DNA from: Acanthopleura granulata
Lineage: Eukaryota; Mollusca; Polyplacophora; Chitonida; Chitonidae
NCBI GenBank assembly: GCA_016165875.1
Contig: JABBOT010000010.1
Coordinates: 10,836,277-10,900,276, forward strand
Reading direction: 5' to 3'
DNA length: 64,000 nt
Part shown: positions 1-11,126 of the stretch, one piece after another
How the letters are laid out: every line of letters starts with the position of its first letter
Numbering within the stretch: the stretch's first letter is position 1
Notes under the pieces: generated by a model
Database searches by the model: none
Seen by the model: the letters and a program-made list of their open reading frames with translations, nothing else
Told to the model about the DNA's origin: nothing
Made by a program: the position numbers and the translations under genes

Positions 1-519
1 AACTGCTGTGTTGTCATTGCAGTTAACATATGTATGCACAATAACGTGAAAACCGAGAGCCCTATCTGGAAGCTCTGGCCTTTATATAGTCTGAGATTAG
101 TTTTGGACGATCTTTTGCTGACTAAAATTATGATAGGACACCTGGCATATTTTCCCTTTTTCAGTGGAAGGTCACATAATTTTGACATGGTTTTAAAGGT
201 GCAGTTATATTATATCATAGTCCAGTGAGCAGGGATCCAGGGACCGCCTATGTCCCCGAAGATTTGGCGTTTGCAACCAGCCGAGAAAGGTTTCGCACAA
301 TTTTTTCATGCTATGATGGTAAACGGGGATAAACATATTATACTAAATCCTAAGCACATGGGTCCTTGTCATGTACATATGACTTGAAAACTTGAAGTTT
401 TATATTTGCCAAAAAAAGTGAGTGGAGGAGGGGGGCAATAACATGCTTTTGCCCCCCTCCCCGCCTCTTTAAAACGTGGAGGGGCACTTGCCACCCTTGC
501 TAGCCGTTTCCTACGCCTA
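1..519. other. No gene seen
   Basis: Only short open frames occur, with no splice-site-flanked coding stretch or recognisable domain. A purine-rich then C-rich stretch at about 420-475 (GGAGGGGGG then CCCCCCTCCCC) is roughly self-complementary and could fold into a hairpin. Confidence 0.5.
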
Positions 520-690
520 GATGATCATTCGTGTCATTTTGATATAAAAAGTGTTTGGCGGCGTTTTGAAAGGGATTTGAACCAAGTAGCATTGTGCACG
601 GCGACGCTGGTGTAGTGAATAATTGAAGTAGAAAATGAAAATAAGTGGCAGAGGCCTGCCTGTGAATTTCCAAAAATCTATACACAAGCA
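520..690. repeat. Duplicated block, copy A
   Basis: This stretch closely resembles 1690-1860. Shared pieces include GGCGGCGTTTT, the AAGTGGC segment and the run into AATTTCC. Similarity appears to resume at about 745-800 versus 2075-2125 (CTTATTTGTCC in both). It looks like a diverged direct duplication that brackets the 75-bp minisatellite. Confidence 0.55.
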
Positions 691-707
691 GAACTGGTGC
701 TACATGT

Positions 708-741
708 ACATAGCAATATATATATATATATATTGCTATGT
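708..741. repeat. Perfect (TA)n-centred palindrome
   Basis: ACATAGCAA, a TA run, then TTGCTATGT make a 34-base perfect inverted repeat. It would form a cruciform or hairpin and lies exactly where duplicated block A meets the minisatellite region. Confidence 0.8.
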
Positions 742-829
742 CGCTCAGGCCACTTAGGGTGACTGTAAAAAGTGCTTATTTGTCCTTTTTGGCGACGTTT
801 TGCATCTATTACCCGTTTGCCAGTCTCCG

Positions 830-1290
830 TGTGCCACCCACTCCGGGTTTTGTAAGTGTAATGTCCACCAGGTTTTGTTTCTGTTACACGTCAGTGGGTT
901 TCCGTGTGAAACTCACTCAAGGTTTTACATGTGTTGTCGTCACCAGGTTTTGCTTCTGTCACTCGTTTGTGGGTCTCCGCGTGTCACTCAATCAGGGTTT
1001 TGTATTTGTGCTCTTCACCAGTCTTTGCTTCTGTCACCCGTTTGCTGGTTTCCGCTTGCCATTGACTCAGGGTTTGTATGTGTGGTCTTCACCAGGGTTT
1101 TGTTTCTGCCACCCGTTTATGGGTTTCCGCGTTCCATTCACTCAGAGTTTTGTATTCGTCACCAGTTCTTGGGTTTTCGTGTCGCATGCGCGTAGGGTGT
1201 TGTATGTGCCGTCCTCATCAGGTTTTATTTGTGTCACCAGTTTCGGGGTTTGCGTGTGGCACAATCTCATGGATTTGTACGACACTAACG
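830..1290. repeat. 75-bp minisatellite, site 1
   Basis: About six imperfect units of roughly 75 bp, marked by GGGTTTTGTATGTG, TCACCAGGTTTTG and GTGTCACTCACTCA. The period is near a multiple of three, so it creates a 194-codon open frame full of VF/CF pairs that is not a believable protein. The same family recurs at 4735-5085. Confidence 0.75.
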
Positions 1291-2749
1291 AAACAAAATT
1301 CACATTGGTTGAGTGTGCCTAGGGATTGAGGGACATGCACACGTCATATGTACACATCAACTCGGTCGATTCTGTCTCTCAGTAGTCTAGACTGATGTGA
1401 CCAAGGTATTCACATCTGCAGATATCGACCCTTCTGTGTCACGTATGAGCGCGGTGTCTGACATAACACTATACCTGCAGTCAAGTGCTAATCCAAAAAC
1501 TAGTTTCTATTGGTTGCAAAAGATCACGTGGTCGATAGAGACTACCACTCCTCCAGCCATTACAGGCACTCTTCTTACGTGTCATATACAGCCCAGCAGT
1601 TATTGCGCTGACGAGGAAAGTATCTGGTCGACATGGCAGTAAACAGGTATATGGCAAAGTGTCTCGTCTTTCTATAGTGGCTTTGATTTAGGACGTATCA
1701 TTCAGGGTATTTTGACATAAGAAGCGTGTGGCGGCGTTTTTAAAGCAGTTTGAGCCAAGTGACAATGTGTAGTGCGGCACTGATCGAGTCTATACAGCTG
1801 AAATAGAAAACGAAAGTAAGTGGCGGCAGGGCCTGGCTGCAAATTTCCACAGATACGCGAGTACGTCTGTTGCCATATAAAGCCGTATAGGTATACATAA
1901 TAGCCCGTTTCTTTACTAGTGTTTGTTATTTCCATACGGCGGGAGAGAAGAAGGTTGGATAGAGGGGAAGGAACTTAGGGGAACTGAAATAGTTGGCGCT
2001 AATAATAGGCCTCAGTCAGCCTCGCCTGTGTTGGAATGTCCCTGTACGTTTAGATTACGGTACGGAATTTCTGGTCCTGAGAAACGCGCCTCACTTTGGG
2101 TGATTGGAAAATGAACTTATTTGTCCCTTTCCGCATATGATACAACAGTGAAAATACTATGCCAGCCCAATGAGTTGTAAAGATGCCTAAGCATAGAGGC
2201 CTGTCAACTTTGAGATACTTCCGTAATCCAGAGTCAAACTTTCAGTTGCCCAGGCTATAGAAAGGCGTGTGGCCAATTTTACATGGGAAATCACGCAAAA
2301 TGTGCTCAAAAATATGTCAGCCCGCAAGCCATGGAACGAGGCGAGACGGGCAAGTTGTGCTGTATGACAATACATAGCATATTACAAATTTAGTCAAGCT
2401 TCACTTAAGGTTGATGCAGAATTTCAACAGCATTGGTGCTATGATGTTAAATGATATATGGGATAAGCTGATCTGTGGGCCTGTAGTTGCATTATGAGGC
2501 TTTTAAAGGGTAAGGCCAACTATTTTTCTCTTGGTTTCGGTTGTTTCTAGATCTTATTTCATGAACACAAGACCTGGGTACACTTAAATCAGATTTAATA
2601 TAAAAGATTAATTAACTTAACTCTGAAACATAAGTGAAGCACGTGGTGCATGTAGACAGTGCAACAACAGCGCAGTATATTAATGAATCAAAGGTGTGCT
2701 ATGGCTATATATGCCAAAATATATATACATCCGTCATATCAAAGAGATT
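1291..2749. other. Non-coding; contains duplicated block copy B
   Basis: No gene was recognised. Positions 1690-1860 and about 2075-2125 are the second copy of the block seen at 520-800. The rest shows only short open frames without splice context. Confidence 0.5.
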
Positions 2750-2988
2750 TGGGTCCTCCGTGACCCTACGCAGCGCAATGACCGAAGCCTCCCAGGTCGC
2801 TGTGAGTTCAAGCCCAGCTCATGCTGGCTTCCTCTCCAGTCCTACGTGGGAAGGTCTGCCAGCAACCTGCAGATGGTCGTTGGTTTCCACCGAGCTCTGC
2901 CCGGTTTCCTCCCACAATAATGCTGGTCGCCGTCCTATGAGTGAAATATTCTTGAGTAAAATACCAATCAAATAAATAAATAAATCAA
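2750..2988 (+). mobile_element. tRNA-derived SINE, family 1
   Basis: It shares the body GCTCATGCTGGCTTCC, GGTCTGCCAGCAACCTG and GCCCGGTTTCCTCCCAC with copies at 31758 and 46405, and ends AAATATTCTTGAGTA followed by AAATAAATAAATAAA. The tRNA-like head is degenerate. The architecture (Pol III head, conserved core, simple-repeat tail) is typical of a SINE. The exact family name cannot be assigned by eye. Confidence 0.75.
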
Positions 2989-4734
2989 AGAGAATTAAAC
3001 ACCACTGGGTCCATCACTTGTGCTAACTGATCGTTGTTTATCGACCTACACTATGATTCAAAGCGGATCTTCCTCGGACACGACGAACTCCGTAGCTAAC
3101 CTAACCTAGACTGTGTATTGTGTACGGGTAGTGTTTTGACTGTCGTATTTTAGCCAGCGTTTACGACCCTCGTCATCTGAGTTTTACAAGACATTCACCT
3201 TAAACACACATGTACTGACATCACTTAATTTGTTTTCTATTTACATCTATACAAATCTTACACAATACAGTGTTTAGCACAGCGAGGCTTTATTTCATTG
3301 CCTTCTAGGAGGCCTAACCTGATCGAGTAGTAAAGGGCTGAATTTTTCTCAGCTTCAATTTCATGTACCAACGCTCCCCTGCATTCGTTAATGATCTTAT
3401 TATCTGAGATGACAAACTCAAATTCTTTCAAATTTGGCACATACATTCTAATAAAAAGGAATAATAAAAAATGAAAGGAAGAAATAAAAATAGTCCTGGG
3501 CCTTTGTGCTACTTTACTCGGATAAGTAAACATCACAGCATATTTATCATATGTTACATTCACATATAAAAAGCTATAGGCACAAAAGTGGATAGCGGAT
3601 AGTATCCTCAATGGCTTCTTCTATGAGTCTGTATTTTGCAAATAATACGAAATAAGAGTGAAAAAATATTATTTTGAGACAATCAGATCGATCCCGCCAA
3701 ATATATTGTCAACATACATAAAATACTGACTATAATTATAATCAAAAGCAAATGGGAAGTTAATAAGGGTAGTAAATAAATGTACCCGCAGAACAAGAAG
3801 ATTAATTTATAATTCGTATATATATATTCATATATCATATATTCGTGAGGCTATGAACTTGGCTCCCATTAATTCAATCGAATCCAAGACGTAAGAAAAT
3901 TAGGCCATTCAGATTAGTTTTCTCAGTGTCACGATATAATTTAGATCAAGAAGGGAATGTATTCATTGGTAAAAAGTGTTATATCGTGGTGAAGTTGATT
4001 TAAATTATTACTTCAAGTAACTTGACCATCGTTGAATACACGCTACACCGGTTGGATGGGGTTTAATTGAAGATAGGTAAAACCCGATCGTAAAGACAAC
4101 ATACAATTAGTGTAAGTTGGCCATATTCCGTTGAAATAAAGTAGGCCTATATTAAAATTACTAATAGGCATATGTACAGGTGAGTTCCTGCATTTAAAGC
4201 TGAAATACGTAAAAACTTGTAGTTTCAGCTAGAACGTTGAACAACACCAAGTAAAACTATCAGATGTTATAACACTACACTGAAGGCATATACAGGCCTA
4301 GGTTATAGGCTTACGAATACGGCGTCCGTCCGAGGCAAGGTGTGACCTTAATATCCAGATTTATAAACAACAATCAACCACATATACACCACAAGATACA
4401 CTTAAGTGTTGAGAAAAACCTTTTGATATCAGGGATGCACATGTATTTGGCAAATAGATACAGCACACCTCTGCCTCATCGCCAGACTGTGTATGCTGAC
4501 ATAGTATTAAGTTGTTGTTGCGCTGCCTACGTGCACCACGTGCGTCACTTCCGTTTTGGAATTGAGTTAATTAATCGCTTATATTAAAACTGATTTAAGT
4601 ATGCGAGGGTCTTCTGTTTATAAAAGAGGATCTAGAAAGAACTGAAACCAAGGCAAAAGTTGTTGGTCTTGCCCTTTGAGCCCTCTTCCCTCCATCTAAT
4701 TTGATCACACCCTCCGGCCAACCTTTATATTTTA
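2989..4734. other. AT-rich, no gene seen
   Basis: AT-rich sequence with several short open frames, the longest about 117 codons on the minus strand at 3258-3611. None shows a domain, good composition or flanking splice signals. Upstream exons of the cGLR gene beginning at 5262 could lie here but were not identified. Confidence 0.45.
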
Positions 4735-5085
4735 TCTTCACCAGATTTTGTTTATGTCCCCCTCTTCGGGTTTTGCGTGTGCCACTCAATGAGGTTTTTC
4801 GCATTTGTCACGGTTTAGGGGTTTGCGTGTGGCACACAGTCAGGGTTTTGTATGTGTTGTCTTTACCAGGTTTTGTTTGTGTCGCCAGTTTCGGAGCTTG
4901 AGTGTGCCAATTACTCAGGGTTTTGTTTGACTTGTCTTCACCAGGCTTTGTTTGTGCCACCAGTTTCGGGGTTAGCGTGTGGCACAATCTCATGGATTTG
5001 TACAAGTCGTCTTCAATAGGTTTTGTTTGTGTCACCAATTTGGAGTTTAGCGTGTGGTACAATCTGATGGATTTGATGGATTTGT
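4735..5085. repeat. 75-bp minisatellite, site 2
   Basis: Four to five units of the family also present at 830-1290, with shared strings GGGTTTTGTATGTGTTGTC, TTTGTGTCACCA and GGCACAATCTCATGG. The array ends about 175 bp before the cGLR exon, so it probably sits in its upstream intron. Confidence 0.75.
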
Positions 5086-5261
5086 GCTAGGTTTCGTGAA
5101 GATCGCGAGCTCCGGTATTTAAATTTGTTAGAATAAGGCCTGACGGTTCAGCTGCATCAATATATGTGGGTCAGTATTCTGAGTTAAACATTATTTCACG
5201 CCATGTGTTCATTGGGAGTTACTCGCTGTCATTGGCTTGTTTTATTTTGTTCCATGTGCAG

Positions 5262-6243
5262 ACAAGAGCTTCAGCGCATTCTATCTGATTTGTCGGTACG
5301 GATTCGAGTAGATGAGAATGACTTAACACAGTCCAGGAGAATGATGGAAGAGGTCACCGGGACGTTACTTACAAGCCTACGGCAGGAGCACGTCATCGTC
5401 CGCAATTTTGAGTACACCGGAAGTTCGTATGAAGGTACCAAGATTCTAAGGGCTGACGAGTTTGACGTGATGGTTCTGCTGAATGGAAATTTGGAAGGAG
5501 GTCTGCAGAGGCAGTCTTTGACACCCGGCTATGCTGCCTTACGACCGAAGAACCAATCGGCGACTATATATTCAGATTTCCTGTACTCTGGCACTAAATA
5601 TTTATGTCCAGAGAAGATCAGACGACGTTTTACAGGAATGGTGCAAACAAAGCTGAATAAACTCAACTTTCCTGTTCCGGTAAACCTGTCTGTTCACGGA
5701 CCGGCAATCATGCTCACCATAGGAGACACACGTTATCCAATCCAGGTGGATTTAGTCCCCACGTTCATTGTAGACGGTGAATATTACGTGGCCAAGCCGT
5801 ACAAGAGTTACGCTGACAGGGCTGAGACCAGCATTTGTGGAGTCTCTACCTCCCTGTTCTGGCGCCGATCGACGTCCCTCAACGAGAAGGGAAAGCTAAA
5901 AACAATAGATCACGACCACGGATGCCGACGTAAATGTCTGAAGATACTGAAGTACATGCATACAAAGGACGCGCCACTGAGGCGCCTGACGTCATTTCAT
6001 TTCAAGAACCTTGTGCTGCTTCATGCCGACGCAGGAGACTGGAGGGACGCCAATATGGCGGAGAGGTTCCTGCAGCTGTTGGAGGGTCTATGTTCTTGCT
6101 TGGATGGTGGAAGACTGAGGCACTACTTTATTCCGCATGTTAACTTGCTGGACGGGTTCAGCGCGGATGTCATCGGCAACCTCCGAGGACGTGTGAGAAG
6201 GCTAATCAGCAGTGACCAGGCCATTCGACAACTTCTGACTTAG
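5262..6243 (+). CDS. cGAS-like receptor (cGLR/Mab-21 family), catalytic exon
   Basis: This exon encodes a complete cGAS/Mab-21-type nucleotidyltransferase. Counting from an in-frame ATG at 5203, it shows the GSSYEG loop (G73-S74-S75), the metal-binding pair in ADEFDVM (E86, D88) and the third acidic residue in QVDLVP (D183). Later come FWRRS, GCRRKCLKILKYM and SFHFKN, typical of the C-terminal helical lobe. The vertebrate cGAS zinc-thumb cysteines are not visible, so the ligand need not be dsDNA. The frame is open from 5203, but TTTATTTTGTTCCATGTGCAG just before 5262 is a strong splice acceptor and the first 19 residues look intronic, so upstream exon(s) probably exist. The intron would enter after codon position 2, as in the paralogous exon at 22152. 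By family, the product would use ATP/GTP to make a cyclic or linear dinucleotide after ligand binding. The stop is TAG at 6241-6243. Confidence 0.88.
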
Positions 6244-6759
6244 TTCAGCTGCTCTCAGCTCTCCACGACACTTGTCTCAACAAGCATATCCCATATAATA
6301 AGAGGATATCGCCCCGTGTTGCATATAGAACTCATGTAACCATGAAATATTAGTGTATAGTTCATACAGAAGTTCAGATTAACATCAAATCAAGGGTGGC
6401 GCGTAAGGCTTATAAGTTGTAGAGATATGTGTAATCGTTTTGTTTTATTGTTCTAATAGTCATCGTTGAGAGATTGTCGGTGGTGTTGCTTAGACTTGTG
6501 GCTATCGGATACCATTAGAATGACGCACTTACTGGAAGAAATTTGTGTTGTGGAAGCCAGCGACGGGAGCACAGTTTCACTAGGAATTACAACACTTCCC
6601 TTATAATTCTAGGCTTAAGCCGAAAATGCCCTTTTGTGTCTACTTGTATTAATATTAAACAATACCATATATTTGGCTAACCAAGTAAACAAAAGTGAAT
6701 AAAACTCCGACAATTATCTGCACACGTGTTGACGTTGCTTATATGGGCAGGGACACTGG
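6244..6759 (+). other. Probable 3' UTR of the cGLR gene
   Basis: No open frame of note. The first clear polyadenylation hexamer after the cGLR stop is AATAAA at 6698-6703, giving a 3' UTR of about 470 bases. A second AATAAA lies near 6951. Confidence 0.5.
6698..6703 (+). terminator. Candidate polyadenylation signal for cGLR gene
   Basis: AATAAA lies 455 bases after the stop codon at 6243. Usage is inferred; no transcript data are available. Confidence 0.45.
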
Positions 6760-6925
6760 GATATCAGGCTGGACAAGCAGGCTGACAAGCAGAGTTAACC
6801 TTCGAGAGAAATACAGACAGACCAACTGGAAAATAACAAGTTGGGCAGACAGACACACAAGCAGAGATAACCTTCGAGAGAAATACCGACACACCGGCTG
6901 GGGTATCATGCTGGGCAGACAGACT
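6760..6925. repeat. 72-bp minisatellite (about 2.3 units)
   Basis: CAAGCAGAG followed by TAACCTTCGAGAGAAATAC recurs after about 72 bases, and GGGCAGACAGAC recurs at the unit ends. Confidence 0.65.
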
Positions 6926-7769
6926 GCCTGAGTGCTGCTGTGCGCAAGTCTGTAATAAAGAAGGATCGGTTATGGACCACTGTAACACAAGACAGGCACA
7001 GCTATTAGTACAGCAGTTAGTACCCACAGTGTAAAGTTTTTGGGACCCGTTTTCCTTAGTGCTGAAGTAGGCTTGTCACGAGAGACGAATCAGAGACGAC
7101 TCTACACATACCCTATTTAACTGTCCAGGCTCGGCTCAGTGTTGCTCTGAGATTTATGTTATAGGCACCCCTTAAGAGAGGAACACAAGGACGACTAGGA
7201 CGGGAGACACAGATGGATTTGTCTATTTTGTTACGAATCAAGTTCACCTTTTATACACATTTCATATCTAAATGTGTTTACCAAAAATCTTTCTTGATAT
7301 CACATCTTGAGAGATACAGCCTACTTAGAAACAGGTGTAGTAAACAAACCCTTTAGATCAGTGGCTTGTTCAGAAGATATTTGAACTTTTAACATATAGT
7401 GTTGCTTCACTTCAGGTACTTTGATAATCTGTAGAGCAATAGAATACTGATATCCTTGACAAACTTGATAAGTATAAGCGGATTATATATTTCATAACCA
7501 GCCATCCTTTCATGTGCTCCTCATCAGATTATATTTGGTGGTATCCCAAGGGAGTCTTAAGATATTATCCGACTACGACCAAGAATCACAATCTCTAGAG
7601 CAAAGCCACTCCGAATACCGTTCCTTGTATCAAAATCTTCACTTAACACACAACACATTGGGAAAGGTCACTCTGACATTGTGCAGGTATATATATATGA
7701 GCTAACGACACACATCATAAAACTCTAGGAATAGAATCTATCAACATTCCATATAAATTCTACCACAGG
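6926..7769. other. No gene seen
   Basis: Unique-looking sequence with no coding stretch above about 60 codons and no recognised repeat. Confidence 0.45.
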
Positions 7770-8090
7770 TAAGCCAACACCAAGAGGCATCCTATCGCAC
7801 AGACATGCAGGCCAACAATAAGGGACATCCCATCGCACCAAGAGCTAACAACAGGGGACATTCTATCGCACAGACGGGCAGACTAACAGCTAGGGAGATC
7901 CTATCGGGCAGACAGTCACGCCAACAAGAGACATCCTATCGGAGAGCCAGTCAGGCCAACACAAAGGGTACATCTTATTGGACAAACAGACTAACAGCAA
8001 GGGGCATCCTATCCGACATACAGGCACACTAAAAGCAAAGAACATCCTACTGAACAGACAGGCAGAATAAAAGCAAGGAACATTCTATCA
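7770..8090. repeat. About 37-bp minisatellite
   Basis: Roughly nine diverged units built on AGGGACATCCTATCGCACAG and ACAGGCAGGCTAACA. It follows the same ACAGACAGGCAG theme as the array at 6760-6925, suggesting a common origin. Confidence 0.65.
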
Positions 8091-8149
8091 GAGAGGGAGA
8101 GAGACAAACTCCAATTGCGATCCTGTCGGACAGCCAGGAAGACAAACAG

Positions 8150-8480
8150 CTCGGAGGAAACAACCTACCTCAGTAGGTACCTGGTAAGACTGAAACAACG
8201 GCTCCTCACCAGTTACCTGATAAAACTGAAACAACCGCTCTTTACCAGGTATTTGATAGAACTGAAACAACCGCTCCACACTAGGTACCTAGTAAAACTG
8301 AAATAATTGCTCCTCACCAGGCACCCGGTAAAACCGAAACACCCACTCCCCACCAGACACCTGTTAAAACTGAAACAACCACTCCTCACCAGTTATTTGG
8401 TAAAACTGAATCAACCGCTCTTCATTAGGAACCTGGTAAGACTGAAACAACTGCTCCTCACCACATACCTTCTAAAACTG
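8150..8480. repeat. 36-bp minisatellite
   Basis: About nine units of CTGAAACAACCGCTCCTCAC plus CAGGTACCTGGTAAAA. Because 36 is a multiple of three, several frames stay open, giving short artefactual peptides. Confidence 0.75.
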
Positions 8481-8489
8481 CTAATTTAA

Positions 8490-8570
8490 AGCCGAACCTG
8501 CGGGAGTTGGATTCGAACTCACGACCCAGAATTATACCGATACATCAGAGTGTGACTCATCACAGTTTGG
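8490..8570 (-). mobile_element. tRNA-like SINE head fragment
   Basis: The reverse strand reads GGGTCGTGAGTTCGAATCC, a canonical Pol III B box (T-arm), preceded by a weak anticodon-arm-like stretch. No full cloverleaf can be folded, so it is a SINE head or tRNA pseudogene. Confidence 0.5.
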
Positions 8571-9105
8571 TTCATTGTATTGTTATCCATACAGTACGTC
8601 TAGCTGACTGTATTGTGATCCATTACAGTGAGACTCACTACAGTGTGATCCATTACAGTGTGATTCACAACACTGACCCATTACAGTGACTCACTACACT
8701 GTGATAAAAGTTTATTCTAGTGCAGCGTGATTCACTACATGACACTGTGTAATTGTGATATTATTCACTGCAGTGTGATCTATTACAGTGTGATTCACTG
8801 CTGTGTAACCTAGTACTGTGGGATTCACTGGGGTGATATATGTTACCCAGTCATTCACTACAGTTTGACCCATTCCAGTGTAATTCATTACAGTGTGATT
8901 CACTGTATTAAACTTAGAGTGGAATTCACTGTAGTGTGATATCTGTTACATTGGAATTCACAGTAGTGTGATCTATTACAGTGGGATTTACTGTAGTGTG
9001 GTCTATTACAGTGGGATTCACTGTAGTGTCATCCATTACAGTGGGATTCATTGTAGTGCGATCTATTCCGATAGGATTCACTGTAGTGAGATCCTTTACA
9101 ATGGC
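8545..9105. repeat. 14/28-bp minisatellite (ATTCACTACAGTGTGATC)
   Basis: Dense alternation of CATTACAGTGTGATTCAC and CTGTAGTGTGATCTATTAC. The motif CACTACAGTG is itself partly palindromic, so similar peptides arise on both strands. It is the fourth minisatellite within 2.4 kb. Confidence 0.75.
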
Positions 9106-10553
9106 TCACCGATATTTAATATCCAAGAGCTATTCTCTACGAATGTTTCACGAATAAAACACTTGTGAAGTGGTTCTTTAATAAGCTGACTTCTTTGTCA
9201 CCCAGCATCTTTTTGTCAACCTTTGTATCGTTGAGATTTGTGAGAATACATCATGGAATGTTCTGAAACCTCAGACTTAACTGATCAATGGTGAGATAGT
9301 GTCTGCAAATTGGGAAACGTTTGTGCGAAATACCAGCGGTAGATTAGGGGAAAAAAAGTAAATTGAACGTGAAAAGTCGAATTAGTCGAATTTATCATTC
9401 TCTTTAAATTACAAAAAGGACAAATGCAATCCAGCCTCAACTGTGGTCACCATCTTGTTCAAAATGGCCACCATGGGACGAAACATTGCGTGATATTTCG
9501 GCTTTAAGAGCACAGAAAGTGTCGATTTAATTTGTTGATGCTTTGGATTTCGAAAGACGTGACTGGGAGAGCAGTACAACTAATTTGCTAGCGTATTTAC
9601 TAATTTCTTCATGTGTGGCAACAAATGGTATATGGGTTGATAAAATTAAAAGGTCAGTCATACTTTGTCCATGATTGGTTTCATAGATCCAGTCCTTTCC
9701 TTGTTCTAGAACTGGTCAGTCACTGGATCAGTGCAGACATCCATTCATACATGCATGTCTTCATAGATCCATAAGTAATTAGGCCTGATAGTCACCTAAT
9801 TACCCCTACCTTTAGTTCACGCTTTTTCTATACAAAGCACGAATCCTACTGATTCATATGCAATCTAATGTCGTAGCACTTGAGTGTTAATTGCTGGACA
9901 AGTTAGTAAGACCAGTATTGTCCAAGCAATTAACACTCAAACGCTACGACATCAGTTTGTAAGTGTTAATTGCTAGGACAATATCCGTCTTACAAACTGC
10001 TTTAGGCTCTCCTCCTAAGTGACACCACCAAGGAGCTGATCAAATGTGTACGGGCGTTTAAGGCCAGTATTAACTTTAGAACAAACTAATATACTTTGTA
10101 GACAAAATGAGTCACACATTGAGTTTTAAGCCCGTGTTAAGTTTAAATACACTTTAGAACTGTCTCTTCTGACTTCCCTAAGTCTATAAGTTTACATTAT
10201 CGCTATTAAAGGAGCAGACCTTTAAATTTCCTTTAAATACAATGGTCAAAAAAGAAAACAAAATTTAAAGATATATTTTCATCTTATGGATAATGAACAA
10301 ATCTCATTAAAAGCATACATTATCATTACATACATCTAATATAATGTAGAAGGATGAGCAATGCAGCCAATCCACAGGCTAAATGTTCATATAATAATCT
10401 GCCAAGGCAAGTCAGTGGAGCATGATACCAAGATCTGTCCCCACACATGTACTCTACACAGGTGTAGTTGAGCGATACCATTTCATTTAAACGCACGAAT
10501 CGCATCAACGGCTGTTACCAAAACAAAGCCAAATCAAAGAGCACTGGTTTCTT
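9106..10553. other. No gene; contains a foldback element
   Basis: No coding stretch was supported. The only notable structure is the pair of inverted repeats at 9868-9999. The final part is presumably promoter sequence for the ORF starting at 10752. Confidence 0.45.
9868..9999. repeat. Foldback element: two adjacent hairpins
   Basis: The arm ATGTCGTAGC..GAGTGTTAATTGCT pairs with AGCAATTAACACTC..GCTACGACAT, giving arms of about 34 bp around a loop of roughly 16 bases (9868-9952). A second hairpin follows directly, CAGTTTGTAAG (9953) with CTTACAAACTG (ending 9999), and repeats the GTGTTAATTGCT core. It looks like a nested foldback or MITE. Confidence 0.75.
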
Positions 10554-10560
10554 TATATAA
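10554..10560 (+). promoter_or_regulatory. Candidate TATA box
   Basis: TATATAA lies about 195 bases upstream of the ATG at 10752, leaving room for a start site near 10585 and a short leader. It is the only clear TATA element placed sensibly before an ORF in this window. Confidence 0.4.
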
Positions 10561-10751
10561 CGATACGACTGTATTATCCTGGTTGGTTACCTTACAGCCG
10601 ATAAACTGAGCCTGTAGAGTGAGTTCTAATAAGATCACTGGTGGTGGACAGCAAAGCTAACAGCTCCCAGGAGGGTAGTAGCCATATACATTTGCCCATA
10701 GCTCACCTTTACCAGGCAATACGTACATGTGAATGTTGGGCTTTTCCAACC

Positions 10752-11126
10752 ATGGCAGATCGAAAGATAGAAACAATGCGACGGAATGCTGCCGAGGAAA
10801 AGCGTTTAGAAAACAAACAAGAATCCCTGTACAGTAAATTCAAACAGACGGTGGATAGGCTAGACCGAAGGCGGGAGACGCTCATCGCGGAAATGGGCGA
10901 GTTACAACGGAGGACTCCGGATTTGGACGAGCTAGATTCGGCCAGATTAATGCTACGACCACGATCTTCGTCTTTTGGATCAAAAGCGCCGTCACCTTGG
11001 TCGCCTGTTCCCACAGACAATCGGAGACACACCTCACTTTACCTGGAAGTTCCCAATCTGAATGATCGGCCAAGAAGCACGGGAAATCTGTACTCAAAGA
11101 ACAACCCACCAAAGACAGGGCCATAA
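10752..11126 (+). CDS. Small hypothetical coiled-coil protein (124 aa) or first exon
   Basis: The ATG has a near-ideal context (CCAACCATGGCA). Residues 1-60 are rich in Glu, Lys and Arg with heptad-like spacing (ETMRRNAAEEKRLENKQ, then KFKQTVDRLDRRRE), predicting a coiled coil. Residues 65-120 are Ser/Pro/Arg-rich and disordered (RPRSSSFGSK). Composition is balanced and unlike the repeat-derived frames nearby. The stop lies inside the first unit of a tandem repeat, so either the C-terminus was created by repeat growth or the true exon splices out before it. The family is not recognised; a function is not assigned. Confidence 0.5.
   Translation: MADRKIETMRRNAAEEKRLENKQESLYSKFKQTVDRLDRRRETLIAEMGELQRRTPDLDELDSARLMLRPRSSSFGSKAPSPWSPVPTDNRRHTSLYLEVPNLNDRPRSTGNLYSKNNPPKTGP

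Noticed and set aside
738..1322. 194-codon plus-strand open frame
   Set aside because: Produced by a 75-bp minisatellite; peptide is periodic and has no domain.
5203..5261. First 19 codons of the open cGLR frame
   Set aside because: The sequence is hydrophobic and ends in a strong splice acceptor; more likely intron than coding.
8490..8570. tRNA gene
   Set aside because: A clear B box but no complete cloverleaf or acceptor stem; SINE head or pseudogene.
6760..9105. CRISPR array
   Set aside because: Repeats are contiguous minisatellites without unique spacers, in a eukaryotic genome.
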